From Ursus arctos (Eukaryota; Chordata; Mammalia; Carnivora; Ursidae): a stretch of DNA of 64,000 nucleotides. The position numbers and the translations under genes were made by a program. The stretch covers positions 15,787,449 through 15,851,448 of the forward strand of contig NW_026622930.1 of NCBI RefSeq assembly GCF_023065955.2, read 5' to 3'. This document shows, one piece after another, positions 34,185-45,704 of the stretch (positions are counted from its first letter, which is position 1; each line of letters starts with the position of its first letter). A model generated the notes under the pieces. The model saw only the letters and a list, made by a program, of their open reading frames with translations, ran no database searches and was not told the DNA's origin.

Positions 34185-34355
34185 ATGCTGGTTATATCCC
34201 CTTGGACAGCTTCAACTCCATGATTTTCCATCTATGAATATGGGAGTTGATACAACACACCTGGCAGGATTGCTGCGAGGATCAAAAGAGCCTATTTACA
34301 AGATGTTCCCAGCATGGCTGACCCCGGTAGGTGCTTCATAAACATTAGTCTATTG
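34185..34355 (+). mobile_element. MIR, + orientation
   Basis: CATCTATGAATATGGGAGTT, GCAGGATTGCTGCGAGGATC, GTAGGTGCTTCATAAACATT and AGTCTATTGTTC follow the MIR 3' half. The 5' half is weaker. Confidence 0.78.
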
Positions 34356-34654
34356 TTCAAAATTCAGGACAGGCTCTTGGAAGCAATCTGAGGGAAACAT
34401 CTATTCCTTGCCACCAGGTATAGCCATTTCCAGCAGGAGCTCTGAAGAACTGTAGGAGCGTTAGGGGCAGCGGGAGGCTGTGGAGTTGCAGATAGGGACT
34501 GGTTGAACAGGATGCTACCCCTCCCCCCCCCAGACAGCCCCGCGGGGACAGAGTTCAGGAAAGCATTTGGAGAACAACTGTGGGAAGAAGGCTGAGAACC
34601 TACAGTGACCCCCCAGGGGAATCACAAACCACTGAATGAATGTAGGCAGCACTT

Positions 34655-34985
34655 AGTTCAAACATTTATTTCTTCAAAAGAAATTTGTTAAGGATTTTGT
34701 ATGTGCAGGCACTGTTCTAAGGGCTGAGGGATTATCACTTCACAGACAAATAAAGAAGTACATACGTAAATGTCTGGTAATAATGACTGCTATGAAGAGG
34801 AACACAGCAAGTCCAGAGGATGCAGCGTGAAGGGCATGGAGCTCTTAGATAACAAGGTGGTCAGGAAAGGTTTTTCTGAAGAGATGCCATTTGATCAAAA
34901 GCCTGGCTTTGGCGGACAAGCTTTGTCAATACCTGGGGAAGTGTGTTTGAGGCAGGGAGGAACCTAAGGACGGGCATTCCTGAGG
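34655..34985 (-). mobile_element. L2 3' end, minus orientation
   Basis: TATGTGCAGGCACTGTTCTA, CTGAGGGATTATCACTTCAC, AATAATGACTGCTATGAAGA, GGTCAGGAAAGGTTTTTCTG and GAGATGCCATTTGATCAAAA are antisense L2 3'UTR and ORF2-end blocks in order. GGGCATTCCTGAGG closes it. Confidence 0.78.
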
Positions 34986-36110
34986 ATAACGGAAGAGCAG
35001 CAAAAGACCAGCATGGATATAGTATTTAATTTGACTAAAATTTCCTGGTCAATTTATATATTTTAATTTAATTTAGTCCTATTCCAATGTGATATTTTTA
35101 AATTGGACAAAAGATTTCTACAGACCTCTGAAGGAATATACGACGAAGTAGTAAAATTAAAAGGACAATGTACTGAGACTTCCCCAATGAGCTATTTTTA
35201 AAAAGCATTATAAAATGACAGTGAGAAGAATATATAGTGAGGATCCAAGAAGGAACAGCCAGATCCGTGTAACATCAGCAGCCTGGGAATACTCCCTGAA
35301 ATATATTAACTAATATCTAATACCATTATAGAACCATTGGAAACATTAGTAAAGGAATAGGTTATTCATTTAATTATATTGGGAAATTTTACTAACTGGA
35401 AAAAAGTGAGTTAAGGTCTCCCCACACAGCAGGTACTGAGTATTTTTTAGTTGAGTTATTTAAATATAAGATTGCAATCCATAAAGATGAAAACAAATCA
35501 TGGGTTAGTACTTAGACAATCTTCGTATAAGACAATGACCTGTAGTATCTTCAGCTAAAATATAAATCAAAAAAATACATTAAAATACAATAAATCCCTC
35601 CCCAAAATTATCTATAATGAATGTTTTTTTAATTAATAAATGAGAAAAATATTAGAAAGGAAATGGCTACACTGGACGTTTTTCTGGTATCTTCAGCATT
35701 GCTCTGTATTCTTCAATTTATCTTGTGTCCTAAGCATAAGCTTATTGGTATCATCTGAAATTTGCTTTTTTACCTAATAATTAGAAATGTTAGTCATCAC
35801 AATTCTTAAGTTTAACATTAGATGCAATCAATCATGTCCAAATAGTATTTTAAAAATTATGCTTCACCATGTAAGAAACAGAAGAATTTAAATAAGCTTC
35901 AGAAGAGAATCACATTGCTCAGACACCTGTACAAATTCTTTAGGAATTGTACGCCCCTGTCCGTCATAATATTTCTGGAGACCATAATAGAATCCCCATC
36001 CACGGAAGGAGACATTTGAGAACATTTGGATTCCACTTTGAAACTAGGATGTTTTATTTTCCCCTCCATTTCACTCACAATCGGAAACATATGGAATGTT
36101 TTATTTGCAG
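34986..36110. other. Unassigned AT-rich DNA upstream of the exon candidates
   Basis: I see no recognised repeat. Two small exon-like openings (after acceptors ending at 35122 and 35696) are too short, or have donors too weak, to accept. 35040-35100 and 35560-35640 are very AT-rich. Confidence 0.35.
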
Positions 36111-36233
36111 GCTACAAAAACAAATCAAACAGGCAATCCTGTGTTGGAAAAAAACTTATTCTTCCTGTGGATCAGAGGTCTAGCTCTGTGTCCACACTTC
36201 CATACCAATCACTTTCTCTCCACAGTCATCAAG
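36111..36233 (+). CDS. Weak candidate exon (A)
   Basis: A 123-bp segment after an acceptor-like GTTTTATTTGCAG (ending 36110). It is open in one frame, with pieces such as YKNKSNRQSCVGKKLILPVD. The donor-like AAG|GTTAAT at 36234 is weak. It would start with two bases of a split codon and end with one, so both boundaries are phase 1, the same phase needed to join candidate B. The product is unknown; the composition is basic and serine-rich. The open frame extends upstream to about 36020, so openness alone does not mark the start. It may be chance. Confidence 0.2.
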
Positions 36234-36923
36234 GTTAATGGCTACTTCCGTGCCCTCTGTTATTACTTCCACTCTGGGGGGTGTTATCAGGGTTGGCCTC
36301 ATTTTTCCTCCTGATGTTCATTATTCCTTCATTATATTCCATTTCTTGAAAACGTGTTGTTTTACCTGATTATCGCCAGTTGTCCTGTCTGGATTACTCC
36401 TTGTGTGGTAGTTTTGCTGATACGCCCCTTATCTCTTTCTTTGACTCCCTGGGTTCTCTATGCAAAGGTCTTAGTCATGGGCACTTCATTCCCACACGGT
36501 TTTGATTCTAAACCTAGAAGCAGACAAATGAGGATGCATCCATAGCCAACCCCTAGACTTCTCCCCTTCCACACAGTAAAGGAGGTGCTGAGAGGGACAT
36601 TAACGATGTTGCTTCATCTATTAGTAGTTTTATCTTTCTCCATCAGAATGATATTTTCTGCTACAGGGAATTATGATTGAATGGAATAGGAAGACAGTGG
36701 CTGTTTTTAGGATTAGACACAGGATTTGTTGTATGAGTTTCTGCCAGCAGGTTGGATCTAATTACTGCTTTTTGACATGTTTTACAGCTTGAAATTTCTT
36801 TTATAGCTGCATTTCTTAGCTGTTCAACAACATCTGAATTTCTTAAACCTTGCTAATAATAACCTTGTCTTTCCCCCCTTTTTCCTGGGACCACTTCTTT
36901 TTCCGCTTCGCTTCCATCTGAAG

Positions 36924-37058
36924 AACGTAAAAGAACTCCTACCAAAGATCCTCTAACTTCCTTCTTCGACTTCAAGAATATTCATTTCCGAGAATATTAT
37001 AGTAACCACAAAACACGTTCTTTGAAGGTAGAAAGTGATGATTCTGAAACACGTAAAG
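36924..37058 (+). CDS. Candidate coding exon (B)
   Basis: A 135-bp segment (45 codons, a multiple of three) open in one frame, with hydrophilic sequence including FFDFKNIHFREYYSNHK and VESDDSETRK. It ends in a textbook donor, AAAG|GTGAGTAAAG, at 37059. Upstream lies a long pyrimidine-rich tract (36863-36920) with a branch-like GCTAATAATAAC, but the acceptor itself is AAG rather than CAG. Both ends are phase 1. It joins in frame to candidate C. I do not recognise the protein. No transposon overlaps it. A fossil exon, a rapidly evolving gene or coincidence all remain possible. Confidence 0.33.
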
Positions 37059-37605
37059 GTGAGTAAAGAAAACATTTGTTAGAGAAATGAATTATAGCGC
37101 GGAACATCAGCAATTTGAGTGAGTCGAGGACTCCATCGTGCTCTAGACACTGGCCATTGGATGTGCTGAACAGAACATTGTTTAATGAAACAATACCTTC
37201 TCAGGGGGAAAAAGACATATAATTGACCTGATCTAAGCAGGAATCTAAAGAAGCGTGTTTCTTAGATCACAGAAAGAAAACTCAATTACTTGCCAAATAT
37301 TAAGAAGTAGAAGTATTCACATTCAGGCATGGGTAGAAGGTTGTAATATACAATTAAACATTAGGGACTATGAATGCTCAAAGAAGGCTTTCTCTATGAC
37401 ACTAAGATTATATTCTTTTGGGGCAAATACAGTTTTATGACCAAATCCATTCACGTAGGTATCAGAGGTGAGAAATATTTGGATGGGGTATGTTTTAGAG
37501 CCCTTAGGAACCAATTCTTATCAACCAGATCACTGTTCTTTTGCCTCCCATATCGTTCCCTTATATAGTACTTATGGAGAATGCTGACTGATTTTTTTTT
37601 TTCAG

Positions 37606-37745
37606 CACAAAAAAGTTTTAATTTTTCCAAACAAAATTCTCAAATGGCAAATGAACAGAAATCCAAAAGTTGCAAATTTGCAGCTGCAGTCTGTGGGGAG
37701 AGGAAAACTGTACCCATCAAATCTGCAAAATATACCAGAATGTAG
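37606..37745 (+). CDS. Candidate terminal coding exon (C)
   Basis: Preceded by a very good acceptor: TGCTGAC branch motif (37582-37588), a T-rich tract and CAG ending at 37605. Taken with a phase-1 split codon from B it stays open for 46 codons to TAG at 37743-37745. Residues include MANEQKSKSCKFAAAVCGER, which is basic and cysteine-containing. The other two frames stop early or do not fit the phase. The intron between B and C would be 547 bp. The product is unrecognised and no signal peptide or domain is visible. Confidence 0.33.
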
Positions 37746-39790
37746 AAAAATCAATTGATTGGCAGCTGTGGATATTTACATCTTTCTTTAATTGCTTAAA
37801 ATCAGCAAGCTGGGAGACTTCACGAGAGTTGGCAGTGATTCAAGTCGGGTACTGTTCCTCTTTCGGTAAGAGACTGGAAGTTGAAATGTGTATGATACCT
37901 TTCAAAAAAGAAGAAGAAAAAGAAACTTAGGGAGATAATGGGGAAGTCACAACCAGAGAAAGCTGGAAAAAGTTCAGTGTCATGGCCTCGGGAAAATTAA
38001 AAAGGAGCAAGTTCAAGGAAGCCTAGAATTGTCATCATCAAATGTAGAGAAGTTAAATATCATAGACTGATACAGGCTAGCATATTTGAAAAATAGCAGT
38101 GTAAAAAAAATCAACATGAATATAGTTGAAAATAGAGTTTTAATAAGAGGGAAGTTATACTGCTGGGAACTTACCCAAACAAAATAAATTTGATACACTC
38201 ACTAAGTATGCTGTTAACTTATCAACAAAGTAGGCCATGCTGGGCAATTAAATATTATGAGCCCGTTTCATTTTTTTCTTTCTGAGATGTCCAGTTACTT
38301 ACTTTACTTTTCTTATATAATATTCCAAAATAACTAGTAACAGAAACACACTAGGTAATGTAATTATGTGACCAATTATGGGATTTCTGTGATTCACTGT
38401 GTGTGTAAGTGGCGGGGAGTGTGTTTTCGGTGATGTGAGGGAGAGAATTCATTTATGTATTCATACAATAAACATTGAATAGAGAATTACTCTGAACCAG
38501 ACCCTGTGCAAAGGACACAAAGCAGAAAAAGACTCTGCTTGAAACCTCCAGATCTACATAATAATGTTAGGATACACTATCAGTCAGGGTTCCGCACAGA
38601 AACAGAAATTTCATCATTTCTGGGATGTGCGTATGACCCCCTTTATCATTCCTAAAATATCAAAGTATCTTAAAACTGATAACATGTTATCGTTTAATTA
38701 GATGATTTCAAAGTCCAGGGAGGTGAAGGTCATAGAAAATTGCTTCCAGGTTTAACAAAATAGGAATTATTGGAGCCAGAGAAGCTACTTCTGTTTATTC
38801 TCAGCTGCCCGTAATGCTGAAGGTGTCTTCACTGGAAGTCAAGGCAAACCTCATGTTTGCCATTGCCCTCATGCCTACCCAGTGCTGGGGGGAGGTGTGT
38901 GTTTCCTCTTTTTCATCTTTAACAGTTCGTGGGATCCCTCTCTTTGGTGGAATTTAAATAGAACTCTGTTGGCAAGAGAATCTGCTATATAATTTTGAGG
39001 CTTTTAGTCTCCATAATGCAGGGAGTAATGTAAAGGGCAGAGACAGGGCTGGGAACCAACTGAGAATATCTGGCCCAAGCCTGTCAAATAATGAGTCAAG
39101 CACTTAAAGCCAAGTAGAGGGGTAACATTTAGATCAGAAATTGCAAGGCACTGAGGGTAAACTGTTGTTTGCACATTTGCTAGTTTTTAAGTAAATTTTC
39201 TATTCTATAGACTCTGAAGTAGGTATAATAGCCATAACGAAGAAGTCGAAGTTGCTAAAATGTGAATTTTTCTAAGATTATATATATACCAAGTGTTGCA
39301 GTCAAGATTTGAATCCAGGTTTTAAAACATAAAAACTCATGATCTTTTACCTATGTCATGTTACTTCCCACTAGAAAGACAGGGAACTCATGTTGCCACT
39401 GTTAAGAAATACAGACAGGTCTGAATTGGAGTCACTTATGCTATGCCCCATGTCACGAACCAAGACTTACTAGCTAACTACCTAACTTCATTACAGTTTC
39501 AGCCTCTCCCAGGAATGGAATCTCAAACCAGTCAGCCAGGAATTACCTGGTCAGCACTAATGAGATAATCTGCTTGATAGACCCCTGCCATCCCTTAAAG
39601 GAAGGTGACCTTGCTGCAACTGATTCACTTTTTGCCAGTATAATTTCCTCGCCCTCCTCTCTTCTACCTGTAAAAGTTTTTCATTCGGTACAACTCCTGG
39701 GAGCTCCTCTCTATCTACTACATGGGATGCTGCCCAATTTTCATATCACTGAATAGAGACAGTAAGATCTTTAAAATGTATTCATTTGAT
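37746..39790. other. Mostly unassigned DNA
   Basis: Contains a weak antisense L2 trace (38447-38560) and a short antisense remnant of the LTR-like repeat seen at 22857-23297 (38578-38612, TCAGTCAGGGTTCCGCACAG). Nothing else is recognised. Confidence 0.35.
38447..38560 (-). mobile_element. Possible L2 3'-end fragment, minus
   Basis: AATTCATTTATGTATTCATA then CAATAAACATTGAATAGAG and GAACCAGACCCTGTGCAAAG parallel the antisense L2 end (TCATTCA…CAGGCACTGTGC-type). Diverged. Confidence 0.5.
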
Positions 39791-39791
39791 C

Positions 39792-39998
39792 TTTTTAAAA
39801 AGATTTTATTTATTTATTTGAGAGAGAGAGAAAGAGAGACAGAGAGAGAGAAAACACAATCAGTGGGAGGGGCAGAGAGAGAGGAGGAGCAGACTCCCCC
39901 CTGATCAGGGAGCCTGACCTAGGGCTCTTTCTCGGGACCTGGGATCCTGAACTGAGCTGAAGACAGATGCTTAATTGACTGAGCCACGCAGGTGCCCC
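39792..39998 (-). mobile_element. SINEC, older subtype, minus
   Basis: AAAGATTTTATTTATTTATT, then (GA)n, GCAGACTCCCCCCTGATCAG and TGACTGAGCCACGCAGGTGC. The head has substitutions and target copies are not clean, consistent with age. Confidence 0.96.
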
Positions 39999-40254
39999 AG
40001 GATTTTTGTTTTTTAATACTGCTATATTCAATATCAGAGTGAAGTCTACTATAAGAATGATTACAAAGGGAACTTGTAGAGTTATTTTTTCCTTTTTGCC
40101 TTAGAATAGGAAAGATTTTAATAATCACAAAATATCTCTGCATACTTCTGAGGTCCAGTGCATGTTTTAAAATAAATCATTTTTATTTGTCTTTTAAACA
40201 ATTTACTAATTTCTTGTCCTCCACTACTTTTTATAACATCTAAATTCTGAACTT

Positions 40255-40452
40255 TTTTTTTTTAAAGATTTTATTTATTTATTCAACAGAGATAGAGACA
40301 GCCAGCGAGAGAGGGAACACAAGCAGGGGGAGTGGGAGAGAAAGAAGCAGGCTCATAGCAGAGGAGCCTGATGTGGGGCTCGATCCCGTAACACCGGGAT
40401 CACGCCCTGAGCTGAAGGCAGAGGCTTAACCGCTGTGCCACCCAGGCGCCCC
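40255..40452 (-). mobile_element. SINEC, young bear-like subtype, minus
   Basis: Full-length young subtype. A perfect 15-bp target duplication CTAAATTCTGAACTT flanks it (40240-40254 and 40453-40467). Confidence 0.98.
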
Positions 40453-40789
40453 CTAAATTCTGAACTTAAAATATTTTAATATTCCAAATCCTCATATATT
40501 CTTAAATCAAGTAGACTTTTTATCATGGCACATATATTTTTCTATTATGATTGCTGGTACCACCTTTACTTTTATTGTTATTTTGTATTGCCATGAGAGT
40601 ATCTAAATTGTCCTCCTTAGTCTTGTTTTTCAGTTTGTCTGATACATATTCACCTATTTTATCATTTAGGTTAAGTTTAGAAAATTGTCACATCCTACCC
40701 TGAAAAAGCACCATTGAATTTTTGGCCCAGATTTTTTATCTTAATTACATTAGACTCTCAATTGGAATAATTCTTTCAAGGGTTCTTCC

Positions 40790-41300
40790 TGTTTTTTTTG
40801 TAAGTATCAAAGTTTTTGCTATATTTCTTTGTAATGTTCTGTAGGTTTTCTAATTTCCTTTTTACGTTTATTCCTAAGTATTTTGTAATATGGCTAGTAT
40901 TAGCAATGGATTTAATTTCCATTAAACTTTCTGGTTTTTTTAATTGCTGGAATAAAGAAAATACTAAGTTTTTTAAAAGTGTTTATTGCTCCTTAACCCA
41001 AACATGCCAACAAATTTTACTAGTTTTTTACTTTAATTATAGAATTATATAATCTACAATTAGTTATAATTGTTCTTTCTTTTAAATTTTATTACTACAT
41101 TTCTTCCTTTTCTGTTCCTCTTACTTCTCTTGTTCTGTCTCATTTTCTTTCTTCCCCTTACTCTCCTGTCTCCCCTCCGCATCACCCTTTTCCCGCCTCC
41201 TCTTTTTCCTTCTTCTTCTGTGGCAGTTACCAGAACTTCCAGAGCATTGACGGGAATGATAAACAATGATAAAAGAGATAGAAGCCCTGCTTCTGACTCT
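40790..41300 (-). mobile_element. Antisense old L1/HAL1 ORF2 remnant, part 1
   Basis: TTACGTTTATTCCTAAGTAT is the antisense ORF2 block seen also at 25765-25785 in the younger L1. A later CCAGAACTTCCAGAGCATTG stretch (41230) matches the next RT-region block. A pyrimidine-rich tract (41095-41222) has replaced much of the middle. Confidence 0.55.
41095..41222 (+). repeat. Imperfect polypyrimidine tract
   Basis: About 130 bp of strongly biased CT-rich sequence (TTCCTTTTCTGTTCCTCTTA, CTCCTGTCTCCCCTCC, TTTTTCCTTCTTCTTCTG) with a few purine interruptions. It produces the low-complexity frames at 41060-41333. Confidence 0.8.
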
Positions 41301-41334
41301 ATTGAAAATGGCTGGGTCTCCATTCAATTGTGAA

Positions 41335-41550
41335 TTCTCTCACTGCCCTCAACCCTGTGCCTGGAATGTTCTTCCCCCAAACAAATACATAACAAGATTC
41401 TTCACCTCCTTGTGGGTCTTTATTAAAAACTTAGCCTCCATTACAGTGTAAACTCCACGAAGGAAGGGACTATCTGCCTAGACTCTTCCTTATTCACTTA
41501 CATCCTCGGTGGAGCTTAGTTAATATCTGTTGAATCAGAATTGTTGAGTT
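41335..41550 (+). mobile_element. L2 fragment, + orientation, internally deleted
   Basis: CTGTGCCTGGAATGTTCTTC is the conserved L2 ORF2-end block. GTGTAAACTCCACGAAGGAA, GGGACTATCTGCCT and TTAATATCTGTTGAATCAG are the 3'UTR and tail. It sits between two antisense L1 parts. Confidence 0.75.
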
Positions 41551-41589
41551 ATTGAAAATAGTGTTGGTTCATGACTTGAGACAGTTATG

Positions 41590-42060
41590 TTTTATTACGT
41601 CAAAGAATTTCGTTGTATCCCACCTTTGCCAAAAGTTTGTCCAGGCTTGGATACTGAGTTTTGCTAAACATTTTAGGATCTCTTGAAATAATTAATCACT
41701 TATTTTTACTTTGGGATCTAATGATGTAAGATCTATATTATTAGATTTTCTAATATTAATCAACACTCACATTCTTGTAATAAATATTGCTTGTTTACAG
41801 TGTATTATTTTTAATATCATGCTGAATGTGATTTGCTAGTACTTTATTTAGATTTCACATCTAAACTCGAAAGTGAGAGGCTTTCGTAGCTTTATTTTTG
41901 TGACATATTTATGAGGTAGGTATAGGTATCAGACCTATGTGAAGTCTGAAAGCAGAAACGGGACGATTTCCATCTTGTGTATTCTTCATGTGGTAGTGAG
42001 TTTTAAGACCATATTTTGTCTAAATTCTATGTTTAACTAGTTTCATTACCACTGGGGATT
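41590..42060 (-). mobile_element. Antisense old L1/HAL1 ORF2 remnant, part 2
   Basis: CACATTCTTGTAATAAATAT, then TGATTTGCTAGTACTTTATT, ATTTATGAGGTAGGTATAGG and TATAGGTATCAG parallel the antisense RT-domain order (compare 26350-26770). It is very diverged, so it could be L1M or HAL1. Confidence 0.55.
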
Positions 42061-42556
42061 TTACACCCACGCTTGCATAGTAGCTGTTCCATTCAACTCT
42101 TATTAATGGAAAGTTAATAAAATCCAAAGTCTGCTCTAGCTGCACTTGCCAGAATGCTACCGAGAAAGTCTACTTTCCGTCATCTCCCTTATTTGAAATA
42201 ATCATTCACTCGCCCTCACTTAAGAATGATTTTACTGGTTATTTTGTATTTCACACAACTCGATGCCAATGTCTTCTATCGTATAGGACAGAAAGGAAGT
42301 TTGAAGCTGGACCATGATTTTACCCACAAAAAAGCAGTTCTTTTTGCCTAAATGTGTTTTGAATTTTTTTATCTTTGAAAATGTATCTTTTGAAATTTAA
42401 GTTTTCCTAGTAATCCCCAAACTTCTATTTGCCCCCATAGAATTATGATTGCTGAATTGTGATTATTTTGTTCAATTTCCTTCTCTTTTTCATATCGTCT
42501 GTTTTGTGTGTTCTGCTCTATTTCTGTGGGAGTGCTGCTTGGTCACATTTCCGCAG

Positions 42557-42681
42557 GCTACCTCCAAGGAGATCAATCTTGTAGTAGAGTAAAGGTTACA
42601 GACCTGTCCTCCATGCTTCCTTCAGACACAGCTCACCCACCTCGACTCCAGAAGAAATTTGTCAATGTGTATGATGTATGA
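42557..42681 (+). CDS. Weak candidate terminal exon (D)
   Basis: After an acceptor-like CACATTTCCGCAG (ending 42556), one frame entered in phase 1 is open for 40 codons to TGA (42679-42681). Residues include RVKVTDLSSMLPSDTAHPPR and end KKFVNVYDV. The phase fits a donor such as that of candidate B, which would make it an alternative 3' end to C, 4.8 kb further on. The frame length alone is not significant and the product is unrecognised. Confidence 0.2.
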
Positions 42682-42810
42682 AGTGCGCTTCTTTTAGTTT
42701 GGGGGATTTTCATATTTCTCAAAATTCTGCATCTTGAAGAGAATTTGAGAATAATAAGCTTTAGAATTTTTAGTTAGAATCTTAGTCTCACTCAGAATTC
42801 CTGGGTCAAG

Positions 42811-43018
42811 GGGTGCCTCGGTGGCTAAGTTGATTAAGCGTCTGCCTTAAGCTCAGGTCATGATCCCAGCGTCCTGGGATAGAGCCCTGCATTGGGCTTC
42901 CTGTTCAGTGGGGAGCCTGCTTCTCTCTTTCCCTCTGCCCCTACCTCTGCTCCTTCTCTCTCTCTCTCTCTCTCTCAAATAAATAAATAAATAAATAAAT
43001 AAAATCTTTAAAAAGAAT
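42811..43018 (+). mobile_element. SINEC, + orientation
   Basis: GGGTGCCTCGGTGGCTAAGT head, (CT)n stretch and an (AAAT)n tail. A perfect 16-bp target duplication GAATTCCTGGGTCAAG flanks it (42795-42810 and 43019-43034). Confidence 0.98.
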
Positions 43019-43319
43019 GAATTCCTGGGTCAAGTGTTTCCCTTAATATCTAGAATAATGCCTGGTACATAAGAAATGCAAATCCAGAAGGAAATGAGAA
43101 TGGATATATGGTATTTATTCCAATGGTATCTTTTAGAGTACAGCCTTGAAACCCAGAGACTTCCAGATATTACATTCATGGAGTATGGAAAGACTCACAG
43201 GATATACCAATTTCTTTTTGATATTATACATTCTCACAAAGGAGGGGAAAGGGGGACAGAGACACACTCATGATTCCGTCATGCACAAACAGCATCTACC
43301 ATCAATCTGTTGTGATATA

Positions 43320-43880
43320 AACCTTACTGTGTCACTCCTTTACTCAGAACCGCCACTGGCTTCTTGTTTTATTCAGAGCAAAAGGCATGGATGATTTATT
43401 TTCCCTTTGCTTCTTGGAATTGTCTTCTATCTATCTCTCCATTGTGTGGTCTGCTTGGCTTCTCTAGCTCTCTTGTTAGGCTGGCTGGCTTGTCTCCCTG
43501 CTGTTTCTATTCTATGGCACTTGCCATTCCCTCTTCTTGGAATGTTCTTCTCCAAAATATATGTACGACTAGCTTCCTAAACTCTTGTGGTCTTGGTTCA
43601 AAACTCACCTTCCTGGTAAGGCCACCCTACATACAGTTTTAACCTCCCATTAACATTTCATGTTCTCATGCCCTGATTTACTTATTTTTCTTACAACTAA
43701 TAAAATGATTTGCATTTCACTCATGTATCTTGTCTATTGTTGGTCTTTTTCATTTCAATATAAGCTTCATAATAGCAGGATTTTAGTCTGTTTTGTTTAC
43801 TACCTCAACCCCAGTTCCCAGAATAGGACCTGGCACATAGTAGAGACCCAATAAAAGTATTTATAGAATGAATAATGAGA
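43320..43880 (+). mobile_element. L2, long 3' portion, + orientation
   Basis: Best L2 in the window: TACTCAGAACCGCCACTGGC, CACTTGCCATTCCCTCTTCT, TGGAATGTTCTTCTCC, TCCTGGTAAGGCCACCCTAC, AATATAAGCTTCATAATAGC and GGCACATAGTAGAGACCCAA, then a GAATGAATAATGA end. The 92-codon frame at 43364-43642 is a partly open piece of decayed L2 ORF2, not a gene. Confidence 0.9.
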
Positions 43881-43884
43881 TTTG

Positions 43885-44540
43885 ATAATGAAATTGGCAA
43901 TAATATAAATGATTACCTAGGGAATACTACTACTGGAATTTCTATTTGAAACTACCATTGAAATGGCGGTATAGTACCACGGAATCGGGAGATGGGCAAT
44001 CTTCAGATCTGGCTTTCTCTTGGATGGCTTTTTGCTCTACAGCAATGGGTTACAAGTGACACAGATGTATGAAAATCATGATGCTGACGGTACAGCTCTG
44101 ACGCTACAGGAGAAGAAGGGCTATTATTCTTTCGCAAAGCTATTCCCAGCCAGTGCTGTATTTACTCACTGATGTTTCCATTTTATAGCAATACTGCTAG
44201 AGTTGACTTCTAAACAGCATCCCTGCTCAAGTTCAGTTCTGATTGACTGTTAAATATTTTGAATGCCGTGTCTGCTTAGAGATTAATACATTTTCACCTT
44301 CATTATTGGGATTCTTTCAAAAAAATAATTGTGGTTGCATGTCTGAAATGTTTTAAGTCCCTGCTTCTTTTTTTTTCCTCATTGAAGTAATTTTTTAAAA
44401 ATATTGATTTGCGATAAAGCAGTCTCTTCGAAATTCACCAGTAAGGTCAGAGTAGAACACCATGTAAGCGCTCATGGATTTCACTGGTAATTTTACATGT
44501 GTGTTTTTCTACTGACTGTAGAATGGTCTTCCCTATATCT
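43885..44540. other. Unassigned DNA
   Basis: No repeat or exon is supported between the two L2 copies. Confidence 0.35.
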
Positions 44541-44559
44541 TGCATGGCGTAGTTTTTCT

Positions 44560-44872
44560 TGACACTTACTTCTCAGATCAACTGTTATCTTTACAGAGAG
44601 ATTATCCTTGTTCAAAGACTCGAAAGGTGATCATTCCAATATTCTCTGTCATTTGATCCTTTTTTTCTCTTTGCACATGTCATTACTCGAAGTTACTTAT
44701 TTTTGTATATATTTAGGTGTATGTGTACTTCATTGTCTCTCTGCTCCTTCTCTAGAGACAAGCTTCATGATGGCAAGAGTTTGTCCATCTTTCTCAGTAC
44801 TCTATCCCCAGCACGTACGAGAGAACCTGGTACATATTAGACATTCAGTAAGTATTTTGTTAATTGAATGAA
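44560..44872 (+). mobile_element. L2 3' end, + orientation
   Basis: TCATTACTCGAAGTTACTTA, TGTCTCTCTGCTCCTTCTC, AGAGACAAGCTTCATGATGG, GTACTCTATCCCCAGCACGT and TAGACATTCAGTAAGTATTT are L2 3'UTR blocks in order, ending TTAATTGAATGAA. Confidence 0.85.
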
Positions 44873-45496
44873 GGTTGATCTTTGAAAGTAGTTGCTAGCT
44901 AGGTTCTCTGTTATTAATACGGGATCATAGAGCAGGTATATAGAAAACGAAAAGAAAAAAAACATAAGATAATAGGTCCCAGGATACACACTAAAATTAA
45001 AGGCCACCCGGTTGCCTTGTGTGTTATTTTATCATATGTAGCATCTGGAAGCTGCTCTTACCCGTTCTATTTTCATCCTGTCAACAAGATGCTGCCACAG
45101 CCATTGGACATGATGCATTTATGCACCAAAGGCGAGAGTTACTTTTGATTTTTTTTTCCTCTTGTAAAGCACTCAAAAATACAATTCTAAAAGATAAAAT
45201 GTCTGGGGGAGGATAGGTGGGAGAATTATGTGATTCAAAGCAGAAACTTACATAAGAATTGAATCTGGTCTTAACATAAAGTGGTAGTTGACTTTTGGAA
45301 AATTGAAATGATGCTATTTGGCTGAGCTGCAGGTGTGCTCTCACCGGTGTTACATAGTTTGATTTGAATAGAAAAAAACAGTTAACCAAATTCTTATTTA
45401 CGTTAGCACTAGTCTCCAAATTAACCAATAGATTTTACGTTTACAAGTATATTATATATATTCAGTATCTGCATGGTAAAAATGGGTCTGCATCAT

Positions 45497-45700
45497 TCGT
45501 TCATTCAATAAAAAGGTTTTAAGCATAAAATACATGCCAGACGCTGTGTTAGGTTCCAGGGAATTCAACATAAACAAAACATCATCTCTGCCCTCTGCCC
45601 TCTAGCATTCAATACTTACCATGTAAGTCAATTTGCTCAGCAGTGGGGGCTATATAAAGCTAAAGTGCTATCAAGGGCTACTGTGAAAGATTAAAACATC
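45497..45700 (-). mobile_element. L2 3' end, minus orientation
   Basis: CGTTCATTCAATAAAAAGGT, then CATGCCAGACGCTGTGTTAG and GTTCCAGGGAATTCAACATA are the antisense L2 terminus. CATCTCTGCCCTCTGCCCTC continues it. Confidence 0.72.
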
Positions 45701-45704
45701 ATGA

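Noticed and set aside
35123..35203. Open segment after TTTCTACAG ending in TAA
   Set aside because: The pyrimidine tract is weak and the phase does not fit the other candidates.
35697..35747. 51-bp exon-like segment after TATCTTCAG with a membrane-like peptide
   Set aside because: The donor (GTATCA) is poor and the segment is too short to separate from chance.
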